DNA of 64,000 nt from Cercophora sp. LCS_1. Lineage: Eukaryota; Ascomycota; Sordariomycetes; Sordariales; Lasiosphaeriaceae. The translations under genes and the position numbers were made by a program. Under the pieces are notes generated by a model. The model was not told where the DNA came from, made no database searches, and saw nothing but the letters and a program-made list of their open reading frames with translations. Positions 34,521-45,144 of the stretch are shown in pieces; the stretch's first letter is position 1, and each line of letters opens with the position of its first letter. The DNA is taken from assembly GCA_036250225.1 (NCBI GenBank), contig JAPZLL010000002.1:372001-436000 (forward strand). The letters are read 5' to 3'.

Positions 34521-35550
34521 CGATTCATGACCTCTCCATGCGGCTAGGTGTCGTTTCTTGTTGCCCTGAAGCTCAGCGATCAGGGTGTTGCAAACGACGG
34601 GCTTGAGGACGTCAAGTGGGAACCTGGAAGCTTGGCACAGCTGAGCTCCAGCTCCCCGCGATCGGCAAATCGGCTTGAGACTCCACCGACAGGTGCACAG
34701 GAAGGGACCCTAACCCGGATCAGCAACTTGAATTTGGACTCCAGACATTCAGCTCCCTGACAAAACAAACTGCACACCGAAAGGTTCAAATGCCCATTGA
34801 TCTGGGATAAAGGGAATATTCCCAGGGCATAAAATATCTTCTAGATGCCTTAGGATCATTCTCAGCCCTGGGTATTTTTTTTGGTTATTCTTGTTGAAAA
34901 ATATGTCAACCCGTTCCAAGCGGCATCAGGCGGATTCAGTGTGCGGATTTTTTTTTGTCACCAACTTGACAATCAACGAAGTTTATGAGCAAATCAGAAA
35001 AGAGGCGCGTTGAAGATGTTGCAATACAGACGTTCGGCCCCGATAATCAAGAAGTGTATGGCCACAAAAACAGCTCCCAATCTGTGAGGGGAGCTCTGGT
35101 CGAAAAGCCCCGATACCCATGGATCTGGCATGACCTTCAACCCTGGACAGCCCACAGCCAGCGGGCAATCTTATTGTGTAAAATACAATCCATGATCTGA
35201 GTAGGTACCTTCGGTTTTGACATCTGCAGTAACTCACGCTCCACCTCACCACCACTCTTCGATGTTTGGTCGCCTCTCTAGCGTGGAACACCGAGGTGCA
35301 TTCAACGACTTTGGCGATCCAAAGAGACAAGAATGCCCAAGTCACAAGCCGTACGCCACATCCTCTCACACAGGGGAAGACCGGACCCCGACAAGCCATG
35401 CAGAACCTCCCGCCCCAAGGAATGCTCAAAACTCCAAATCTCAGACATGCCGCGAACGGTTGCTGTTGTAATGCAGTATGCCCCGTCCCTCAGTTGACAG
35501 AACCAACGCCCCGATCCCAGAGTAAGCCAAAGCTGAATGACACAAAACCA
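34521..35550. other. 1.0-kb intergenic region
   Basis: Promoter of VPS33 and 3' flank of the UBE2W-type gene, both minus. An AT-rich part (34800-34980) contains one copy of a dispersed repeat, listed separately. No gene seen. Confidence 0.5.
34921..34970. repeat. dispersed repeat, copy 1
   Basis: About 45 bp here align with 48931-48976: GGCAT, then TTCAGTGTGC, a run of 8-9 T, then GTCACC-ACTTG, with a few mismatches and two single-base gaps. Flanks of both copies are AT-rich with an upstream poly-T and GGTT. Confidence 0.75.
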
Positions 35551-36133
35551 TCAAACGTCATTATCGTGGTAGTAGAAGTCAATGTCCTTGGGCCGCAGCC
35601 TGTTGGCACGGACAAACTCCTCATCGCCCGGCGGCCGCTCGTTTTTAGTGTTACCTGTCAGCATGCTTTGTAGACTCATCGACACGCTTTCAACATTCTG
35701 CACAGGACTCCACCCTTGCTGACCGAGCAGGTCAAGGCAGATGATGCCGTTCGAATAGATGTGGGGATGGATCGGAATTGGTCGGTCGGTGAGCTTTACG
35801 AATGTGACTTCCGGAGGTTCTGCAAACGGCGAGTTAGCGGTCCAGGTAGCCAGATATACGACGCGATCCGATCCTACCAATGGGGTATGAACTGCCAAAC
35901 TTGAATTTCAGCCGGTACGTCTGGCCTTGGTAGAGCGGGTTGTCGTCGAGAACGCGAACATCCAAGAGCCACTCCTCGAGGGTTTCGGCAGACACGAGCT
36001 CAATGCCAGGGGGAAGGCCGTTGTGTATCTGTAAACGTTCCGGTCAGTCGCATTGGGTTGGAGTTGCGGAGTGTTCAAGGACCTTGTTAAGCTCTTTTGC
36101 GAGCCGCTTGGTGGCAAAGGATGGCGGCGCCAT
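35551..36133 (-). CDS. ubiquitin-conjugating enzyme E2, UBE2W type
   Basis: An E2 enzyme; human UBE2W attaches ubiquitin to protein N-termini. Exons are 36133..36083, 36028..35878 and 35819..35551, giving 156 residues, the expected size. The catalytic Cys is residue 95 in SNGIICLDLL. It is preceded by HPHIY instead of the usual E2 HPN motif, a UBE2W hallmark. The RPPGDEEFVR segment and the YYHDND C-terminus also match that subfamily. The first intron (36029..36082) uses a weak GTCCTT donor, but it is the only choice that joins KRLAKELNK to IHNGLPPGIEL as the family requires; reading through meets a stop. The second intron is conventional. Confidence 0.9.
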
Positions 36134-38074
36134 CGTTGCGGATGCGCGAGGCTGATCAATCGTAGGGAAATCGAAAGGGATTCGTCTCGAGGAAAACACA
36201 AATCAAAGGATATCTTGCCGCAGTCCAGGCCCCAGACGGAGTTGCTCTGTAGTAGCGGGGCAACCCAGCGAGGAGGGGCAGAAGACTTCGAGACTAGGAG
36301 CGCGTCGTCGCAACCTTCTTTTCAATGTCGGTGACGTGGGGGCCGAATGGTCAGGAGTGTTTTCGTATGCCGAACAGGGACTCGGGCAAGAGGAGGAGGA
36401 GGCGCGGCCCCAAACTTTTCTATATAAATGCCTCGCAAGTCTGCGACAGACTCGTCCACGTCGATGCGCAGCGTGATTCAACAGAACCCAGAAGGTGATG
36501 TGTTGGGTCAGCTTCCAGCCGCCAGCTGGTGATTCCCAGCTGGGAGGAACCGAGCCGGGGAAGCCCAAGCGCCGGGTGGCCGCGGCGCCATTGGCTGCTG
36601 CCACTGAAAGATAGGCGGCTCAGCGAGTCCACGTTCCAAGCTTGTCCTGACGTTTTACCTTCAACAACGCAACTGCAAGGTCACAAACTTGACGATGACA
36701 TGTTTTTTCCGGCTGCCTCACTAGTGCCCTGAGTTGAGGGGCTTACCTTCAAGCCAGCATTGAAAGAAATACTTCAGATGGATGCAACCCAGCTGGTTGG
36801 CACCACGAACTTTCCACGTTCTGCCGGACACCCACATGTCGACCCGGAGGCCAGGGGACGGAGCTTACCCACGGCCGGAGGGGCGAGGCTGAGCCGCCGA
36901 ATGATTTTCCACCGAACTTGGGTCATGTCGGCACGATGCAGGACGGGAGGCGGTGCAATGGGCGGGGTTGTGAGAGCACCGCGTTGAAGGGAGCCACTGA
37001 AGCCTTGACCAGGGCTGTGCGTTTTTGACAACATCGAGACGACGTGCCCCAAGAAAAACTTGCAGCAACAGGCTAGATCAGAATGCGAAGACGTTGGCGA
37101 TCTTTATTGCATCCCATTGCAAAATGCGCTGCGACAATTCGCTGCCTGGAGGCCAATCAAGGCAATTCGGTGGGCCCCGCTCTAGGGCCGGATTGGAGGT
37201 TGGACTGCGCGCCACCGCGCCTGCTGGGCTGCCCCTCTTCTGCCCCTCGTGCTTGAATGACAGATCGGAAGGCTGAGCGACAAGACTTAGTGCCACAGCG
37301 AGCAAGGCGTTTTTCGAGCCGAATTTCCGGGTCGGGTGCTTGCGGCAGATACTCAGACAATACAGTTCTTACTCTGTTTATGCCGAGGACAGCTTCTACT
37401 CTGAATGCTTTAGCTTGTCCGTGATTGTGCTGTGGCGGGGCAAGAACTCCTCCCTCTTCCCGGCACTGTTAAACAGACTGTGCTGTTCGGTCAACCTACG
37501 TCAGCCGCATCTTCGATTCGTGACCAAACGGCTGGGAGTCAGATAGAATAAACACGGAGAGTTTGGGGTGCGTTTCTTTCTCTGGATGAAGCCAACCCAT
37601 CCGGAGCCCTGCCCTTAAGTCCTCGTCAAACTCTGTGCTTCTTATGGGCAGATTTGTTATCCTTCTGATGGGCATATTTCTCTGTGGTTTCCCGCCTGCA
37701 GGCAGCTGGCCGGGATCCAAAACAGGTTAGCTATAGTTTTTCTAAGGAACCCCGTCTTCCCCTACTACAATGTGCAGCTTGTCCCTTGTCGCTCGCTGTC
37801 GCGCAGCAGCCCGATTGCTGCCATTCCCCTCCCTCGCAGCCCATACCCTACTATCTGCTCCTCCTAAAGGCTGTCAGCTTTTTCAGCCGCTCCCTCACTG
37901 TGCTTCGCCCTCCTCCCGTCGGCAACCTTTCCCATAAGATCTCGCGGATCTCCGAAGCCACCATTGAGAGAACACCAGGCTATTTGAGCTTGCAGCCCGT
38001 TCATCAATCACATCCCTCGCTGCAGCTGATCCCCCCGAACTCTTGTCTGACAAGGTCGACAAGAGCTCGCTATC
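36134..38074. other. 1.9-kb divergent intergenic region
   Basis: Promoters of the UBE2W-type gene (minus) and the CaM kinase gene (plus). A C/T-rich tract at about 37755-37930 lies upstream of the kinase start. No coding signal with family support. Confidence 0.5.
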
Positions 38075-39684
38075 ATGAGCTGTAAGTCGCCTTTGTTCTC
38101 GTGCGCCCGATCGACCGTTGGCTTGTCGCATTCCGGTCACAACCAGTTCTTTTACATGCGAGCGCTCGCTCTTTCACACACCCCGCAAGGCCCAGAGGTC
38201 TACCTCTTCTTTCAGTAGAGGCGTCGCTAACATGAGGATCCCACGAATAGTCGCCGGCATGCTCAACCGCCTTCATGGGCAACCAGACAGCTACGATAAG
38301 AAGTCAGCCCGCCCAATCTGCCCCCGTTTCGTGTCGGGCGCTAACAGCGTAGCACAGGTCCAAATACCGCTTTGGCCGAACCCTCGGGGCTGGTACCTAT
38401 GGCATCGTCAGAGAGGCCGACGGCCCAGATGGCAGGGTGGCTGTCAAGATCATTCTGAAGAAGAATGTGAGGGGTAACGAGCAGATGGTTCTCGACGAGC
38501 TCGACCTACTCCAGCGCCTGAAGCACCCGCACATTGTCAAGTTTGTTGACTGGTTTGAGTCAAGGGTATGTTGCATTCAGGATTCCCTTGACAACTAGCG
38601 TTGACGTTTCCCGCCGATAGGACAAGTACTACATCGTTACCGAGCTTGCAACGGGAGGAGAGCTGTTCGACAGGATTTGCGAGCAAGGAAAATTTACGGA
38701 GAAGGATGCCTCCCAGACCATCAAGCAGGTCCTTGGTGCGGTCGACTACCTGCATAAGAACAACGTTGTGCATCGAGGTAAGATGGCATAGTTAGGATGC
38801 CCGAGAGCGACGCTTCTCACAAGTTCTACAGATCTCAAACCCGAGAACCTCTTGTACCTCACCAAGGCCGCCGACTCGGACCTTGTCCTTGCCGATTTTG
38901 GCATCGCAAAGATGCTGGAGCGCAAAGACGAGGTCCTGACCACCATGGCTGGGTCGTTCGGGTACGCAGCCCCTGAGGTTATGTTGAAGCAGGGGCATGG
39001 CAAGGCGGTCGACATGTGGTCGCTCGGCGTCATCACCTACACCCTCCTTTGCGGTTATTCTCCCTTCCGCTCCGAAAACATCCAGGATCTCATCGATGAG
39101 TGCTGCAATGCCCAGGTCGTCTTCCATGAAAGGTACTGGAAGGACGTCAGCGATGATGCCAAGGACTTCATCCTGAAGCTCCTCCAGCCTAAGCCCGAGG
39201 ACCGCTGGTCAAGTGAGGTAAGCTTCGTCTTCTCCGAAACCTGAGTTCATGACTGACGTCGCCATTTCCACAGCGAACACTTGCTCACCCCTGGCTCAGC
39301 GGTGAGACGGCCACCGACCACAACTTGCTGCCCGAGATCAAGGCGTACCTCACCAAGGCGCGTCTGCGGCGCGGCATCGAAATGGTCAAGCTGGCAAACC
39401 GTATCGAGGCCCTCAAGATGCAGGAAGAGGACCCAGAAAACACAGATATGCCGAATGATTCGACGTTAGCAGCCGATCAGTCTCGTCGCGCCCCGTTGTC
39501 GCCCACTAACGACTCCAGCAGCGGCAGTGGCGAGAAGCGCTCCCTCTCAAAGACCATCAAGGGCGCCATCTTCCGCGAGGTTGTCCTCGCTAAGGTTCGA
39601 GAGATGAAGGAGCAGGAGCAGACCCTTAAGGTGACTGAAGGCGCCACGGAGGCAGCGGAGAAGAGGAAGAGCTTCCAGGGCTAA
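38075..39684 (+). CDS. CMK1: calcium/calmodulin-dependent protein kinase (CaMK)
   Basis: A Ser/Thr kinase of the Ca2+/calmodulin signalling pathway. Exons are 38075..38081, 38251..38302, 38358..38565, 38621..38777, 38832..39217 and 39274..39684, giving 406 residues, the usual fungal length. The first coding exon is only 7 nt (ATG AGC T). Splicing then gives MSFAGMLNRLHG as in orthologues. Kinase landmarks: GAGTYG loop near residues 30-35, VAVKII lysine, HRDLKPEN from H140, and DFG with D163. The activation segment reads AGSFGYAAPE. The region after the kinase domain (about 290-330) is a basic amphipathic stretch (KARLRRGIEMVKLANRIEALK) fitting the autoinhibitory/calmodulin-binding site. The Ser-rich tail is likely regulatory. 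Confidence 0.94.
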
Positions 39685-41227
39685 ACAAGCCAAGAGGGAG
39701 TGGGTAAAAACACAGCACGGTGGCGATCGATTAATACCAAGAAATGGCATCAGGCGATGATGGGGAATCTGTGGAGAGTTTTGGGATGTGTCGGACTATG
39801 GGCGAAGATCCCGTTCGGGATTCTGTCTGTGGGTTCCGGATCGGATGGGCGTGGATATTCCTGGAATCCCATTTTCTGGTTAAGTGATGCGAAATGAGGT
39901 GGTTCATCGCTACGAGTATTGCTTTTGATACCGTTACTGTCAGCATGAAATGCGAGTATCCTTTTGGGTTCGTTGGGCTTGACGTCGAGGATGTTGAGAT
40001 GGTAAACCATTTGCTTCGAAGCGTGGTAAGGGAGATAAACATGGATCCTCTCTTGGAAGCGGTCCGGTCCGGCCCCTGGGTCCATGCTCGGTGATCTTTC
40101 GTATCCACGACACAGGAAGTTGTGCCTTGATGCCCAGCCTGACCGATATGCAAGGCGCAAAGCAAAGCGAGAATAGCAAATGAATCCCGCCGAAAGCTAA
40201 GAAGGTCAGAGAATTTGGCGACTCCTCTCACGGCCTCCGACGCTTTGGGAGGGTTCAACATCACCGACAGCGACCCCATAAGAGTCCAAGTGATCCGTCT
40301 GATATCGAACGATTCCCTCAAGTGACAAGGACCTACCAACCCTTCCCGCGTGGATCGACCTTGAAAGCAAGGATGTCTGTCATCCGAACTCTCTGCCAGC
40401 CCAATCCCTTGTCAGCCGCCAACCATAAACCAAGTTTACTGGGTAGGTTCGCATCATCAACCTAACAACACACGTCACATCGCGAAAACCCGCATCGGTA
40501 GACTTATTGGTGAAGACACGGCACCAGCTCTGTTGAACTTTAACATACCCGACACCCATCTATATACATCATAGATACAAGAATATATGGAAAACATCAA
40601 CATCGATAACTTTCCACCAGCAGCAGTAACCAAAAATAGAACCAGCCAGCCAACAAAAGAAGCAAAAACAAATCCAGCCACCTTTGCGTTGCCGCCGGGG
40701 GAAAAACCAAAGAGCAGAAAACAAAGGGAAAGAACAAACTGTTCTCTTGGGTGTTGCGTGTGTGAAATAACATCCGAATTGAACTCCCTCTTCCTTCTCC
40801 TCCCATATAGATGATGACATATCCCAATAAAACGAACCACATATATCCACATAACAATCATAATAATAACGGATATCCAACACCATATACCACCGAATCC
40901 CAACATGATAATGATAACATAATACTCGGCACATTATAGTAACAAGTTTCAATCCAACCCAACCCCACCCAAAGCTTTTCTGGTAGTTCCCGTGCCGGTG
41001 GGAATGTAATAATCAAACAAGATTCATGCATTAAGGTTTTGGGCGTATGTCGTTCCCGCGTTACCGCGTCACCAAATTTCCACCACCCGGAACTTGGAAA
41101 CGGGTCGCGGCGCGCGGGAGAAAAAGAAAATTTAAAAAAAAATCTCCTTAGCCGCCCGCGCCTCAGCCGCACATCACAACCAACATCCCGCAGCGCAGGA
41201 CAGGGCTGAGAAAGCTGGAAAGCCGCC
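39685..41227. other. 1.5-kb convergent intergenic region
   Basis: Between the kinase (plus) and the orphan protein gene (minus). AT-rich from 40560 to 40960. ORFs on the minus strand there are hydrophobic because of T-rich codons and look like chance frames. No gene, RNA or element recognised. Confidence 0.5.
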
Positions 41228-42487
41228 TTACGCAAGCTCGCTGAGCACGGACTCGCACAGCTCCTCGTAGCGCCTGGCGTCGAAGCGTTTTCGCTGCCAC
41301 CCGCTCTTCCTCAGCCGCTCGATGCGTGCCTGGCGATCAAGCCGTCGGAACTCGTCCTCGAGAACCCCCGGTGTGCCGGGCGCCGAGCCAATACTCATCC
41401 GAGCGGTGGCGTTTTCCAGCAGGAGGAGCGATCCTCGCGCGCCTGGGGCTGGGATCTCCTTGCTTTGGGCGAGGAGGTTGTCTACGCTTGCGGTGTGCCG
41501 GGAGAGTTGCGCGCGCAGTGAGGAGAGGTTTTCGCAGAAGCGGTCGACTGAGCGGGCCATGAGGAAGGCGTCGTCTTCGGGGATGAGCTGGAGGGGCTCG
41601 GTTTCCGAAACAGGTTGGAGGGTGAGAGGGAGCTCGATTTCTCTGAATCCCAGTGGTGGTTGCGACTTGGAGGGTGGTTGCGGTAGTTGTTGTCGGGAAG
41701 CACCGGAGCTGAAATACGAGTCGTTGTCGAAGCCGAGAGTTGGTGAGTCTGGCCGGACGAGGGGTGACGGGATGTGAATTGTTTCCTCCTGGGGAAGGGA
41801 GAAAGACACTTTCTTGACGCGTTTTGTTGGTGATGACCCGGGGTTGGAGAGGCATGACTTGGTGGTGAGGTCATCAAAGGAGCAGACTGAAGTTGTGGGA
41901 GAGGTGAGGCGGGTTTCCGGTGTGGCAGCACGCGACGAGATGGATTCTGATGGGGAATGGCAGCTTGAACCACTGGAGCTGATCGAGCTGGATTGTGTTC
42001 GGCTGACCACGGAGTCCTCGGCAATATTGATCAGAGACGCTGCCTGGTCAAAGTGAGTGCGTGCTTGTTGAAGGAGGCTGGCACGCGAGGCCGAGCTGGG
42101 CGGGAGGGTGCGGGCACAGAGCTCCATCGAGGTCGCAGCGTAAAAATGAAGGTAGATGATGTAGACGGGCTCAACCTGGGAGACATCCTTGATGTTCTCG
42201 AGGATCTCGGTGCACCTGGCCGAACATGCGCGATACCTCCTGCTAAAGTGCTGACGCTTGATATCGGCGATTGTTCGCTTCCATTCCGAAGATGTGTACG
42301 GGAGGACGGGCAGAGTAACGGGCGGAGCTTGTGATAACCTTTTTGCTGGCCTTAGTCTGAATGTGGGTGTAGAGCCAGTGCTGGCGGAGCGCTGGTGAGA
42401 GATCGGTGGTGACGGTGTGGTTGGTGAGGGAGCCATGAGGCTGTTCCGGGAGCTCGATGCGAGCATCAAAGGTATTAACCCACCCAT
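41228..42487 (-). CDS. conserved hypothetical protein with helical repeats
   Basis: A single exon of 419 codons (ATG at 42487 in the context ATCATGGG; in-frame ATGs also occur at codons 8 and 18). I do not recognise a named domain. The N-terminal ~60 residues are Ser/Thr/Pro-rich. A helical block (about 65-155) starting SEWKRTIADIKRQHFSRRY and rich in Ala, Leu and aromatic residues resembles a TPR-like helical hairpin array. A Ser-rich disordered stretch (about 155-300) follows, then a charged helical C-terminus (about 300-419) with RKRFDARRYEEL. Composition and codon use fit a real gene. Function unknown. Confidence 0.8.
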   Translation of the reverse strand: MGGLIPLMLASSSRNSLMAPSPTTPSPPISHQRSASTGSTPTFRLRPAKRLSQAPPVTLPVLPYTSSEWKRTIADIKRQHFSRRYRACSARCTEILENIKDVSQVEPVYIIYLHFYAATSMELCARTLPPSSASRASLLQQARTHFDQAASLINIAEDSVVSRTQSSSISSSGSSCHSPSESISSRAATPETRLTSPTTSVCSFDDLTTKSCLSNPGSSPTKRVKKVSFSLPQEETIHIPSPLVRPDSPTLGFDNDSYFSSGASRQQLPQPPSKSQPPLGFREIELPLTLQPVSETEPLQLIPEDDAFLMARSVDRFCENLSSLRAQLSRHTASVDNLLAQSKEIPAPGARGSLLLLENATARMSIGSAPGTPGVLEDEFRRLDRQARIERLRKSGWQRKRFDARRYEELCESVLSELA

Positions 42488-45144
42488 GATTCAGGGCTGT
42501 GTTTTTTGTTTGCACTGGAGTGGAGGAGGGCAGTCCCGAGGGAAGAGCCGGCTCGTCGGCAGTGGCGGGCGTGTTCAAGGTTTTGATGCCGGGCTGACCT
42601 CGTGTTGTGCACCCCGTGCTATACGGCGAGGGTGATACAGGGCGTCGTCGGGTTTCCCGTCGACATGCACGCACCCGGCAGCTGAAAAAAAAAAAAGATC
42701 GTCAAAGGCGGCACAAAGTGCAGCTCGCTAATTTGAAGTGGTGTTGAGGGAGAACAAGCTGTTTACACACGAGGCGGGACCCTCGATGTCTTTAGCCTCG
42801 TGGCTGGCTGCGATGCTGAGCTTCTCGAAGGCCGATAGGTCCTCTTCTGGAACGGAGAAGTAGGACGACGACGACCCCTATGATCGACCACGCCTTGAAA
42901 CGAGGCTGATCGTGCACGACCCGGACTTGGGAGGCTGGATCAGGAGTGCAAACAGTATTAGGATATTAGCCTGATCCGGCACGGGAGTCGACAAGTTGTG
43001 CGAAGACCCGGAGTTGAGGCGCCGAGAGCACAAGCAAACGGCACAAAACGCGGGCCGGCAAATGTCCAACTGAGACGGACGACGGAGCTTCAGGCGGGTG
43101 AATGGGACCGAGCGACAGCCAGGAGTGGATTCGAGTATGACTTCAAACGCCTTTTCGCAAAACGATGCTGCCAGTGGCCCAACCGGTGTTTCCGCAACGG
43201 GGCGTTTGTAAAAGGTTTTTGGTACAGTTGTTACAGTTGATACAGCGAGCGACGGAGCGGGAGTTGGCGAGGATCCCCAGCGAAGTAAGGTAGCGATAGC
43301 CTGCGATGACGGGACGAAGGAGTGGACGGATGGGGATGGCGGGATGACGCACAACCTGGACGGGCAAACTCAAGAGGAGAGGGAAGGGCCTTGGGATCAG
43401 GAGATGGGGGTGGAGGCTTTTCTTGACTTCTCTGCGATGTGGGGAGCCTCCAGGTGCTGGGAAACACAGACGCCATCGACAGGGTCATTGCCTTTCCATC
43501 CTTCGATCTCCTTGATTCTTCACCACCAAGGCTAGCCTGCCTTCCCTTTTCGCTGCATGACGCCAGCGGCCCAAGTGCAAATTTGCTGGGCTGGAGACGC
43601 TAGGGTGCGCGCCGCGGGTGAAGCAAAAGGAACCAGACGCCCAACACGGAGAAAGGGTGGACCTGGCGGCTGCCCTTGGTGGAGGCTGGTTGAGGGAACG
43701 AGCCGAAGCTGGGCCCGTGCCGCCGCGGCACCCTTGCGCTCCAGCGCAGGGGGTCCGTGAGGGACCGCTTCCCCCTTAGCGGACCCCCACCCCTGGGTCC
43801 CTGGAAGTAAACCAGCCCTTCCGGTTGGACGACGGTCATCGCTCGGCTCTCCCTTTTGACAGGCCAGGGACGTCGTCGTCGACCCTTGCCCCGAAGCAGA
43901 CAATCTGCAGCTCACACCACCACCACAACCACCACTGAGGCTTCGGCGAACAGACACAAACATCATCTTTGACCTCTTCTCAATCTCATCTGTTTGCTGC
44001 TTCGGCTGCCCATCTGCAGTTGATCTGATGCATCACCGTCACACGCACTGGACCACCTGATACAAAGTTACGTTATCTCCCTGCTCCCTCCCTCTCAACA
44101 ACGTTGCCACGAGAGATCGCATAGACAATAAAAACATAAAAAAAACAACAAATATTGCCCATCGTATTTTCCAGTCTCGTGCAAACCTTGGGACAGATAA
44201 CCTCCCAGGTCTTCTTCAGCGACGCGAAATCACCAACATGATCCAGCCTCATGCGTTCCCCTGCTGTTTTGTGATAATTTACCAGCACCGGTCCTGGCGG
44301 AATCTCGGAGACGCATCGCACTGACCAAAGGGACGCGCCTATCACTATCAGAGAGTATCATCCCATCGCCATTCCCGCCGACATTGCGACCCTACAGAGG
44401 GGCAAACGTGACAAGTGACGGACAACAAACTCACCTAGGTCGCAATGAACGAGGGGTAGAGACAACATGTCTTGCTCGTGAGGTTTCGCTTGCGCAACCT
44501 TGAGAACCCTCACCGTAAAACTCCCACCCATCGCATCCCCATTTAGACCCTATATGCCACACTTATAAGCCTCACGCTAATGTCCCGAAACCACAACATC
44601 ACATTCTCTGGACAAAAGTGCGCCAATATTGTTTTTTTTTTTCCCTTCCTTCGTACTAATCTCACCCCCGAGGGAACGAGTGACGCGTGTGAGGTGTAAG
44701 CAAACAATATCGCACCAACACCAAGGCTCGACGAATCAGACCAGCTTGGGAGCGGCCGTCCCAAGATCTTGAAAAATGTCGCCCCAACTCATCAACCCAC
44801 AGACACCGCCCGAGCTTTGACACCGCACTGCAGATTTTGGTTGCATCGCTCCGAACCGCTTTGACCCTGCCAAGCCTCCCTTCAGTCGTTTGATGATCCG
44901 GGAGAAGCAAGGACGCCCTCGACTAGTCTCCGGATCTTCGTCTATCACGTGGGGATGAGAATAGAAAACCTGGGGTAATGGAAGGGGGTTCTATCTTGTA
45001 TCTTGGTAAAGGCGAACAAAAGTCTATCTTCTTTTGTGTTGCAAAAGCGCTTGACACCACCCAGTTGACAGCTGCCTACTGACTCGAGATCACGGCAGCG
45101 CCCGCGGACTTCTCTTCAGCACGCTCGGTCATTTGTGCCGCCAG
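42488..45144. other. 2.7-kb intergenic region
   Basis: Between two minus-strand genes; it holds the promoter of the orphan gene and the 3' flank of the histidyl-tRNA synthetase gene. ORFs are Pro/Arg/Gly-rich and overlap on both strands. A GC-rich hairpin near 43749-43788 is listed separately. No gene is supported. Confidence 0.5.
43749..43788. repeat. GC-rich inverted repeat (hairpin)
   Basis: A perfect 9-bp inverted repeat, GGGGGTCCG at 43749-43757 and CGGACCCCC at 43780-43788, around a 22-nt loop. It sits in a GC-rich block whose surroundings also carry GGGACC/GGTCCC pieces. It is not followed by a T run, so it is not a simple terminator. Confidence 0.85.
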
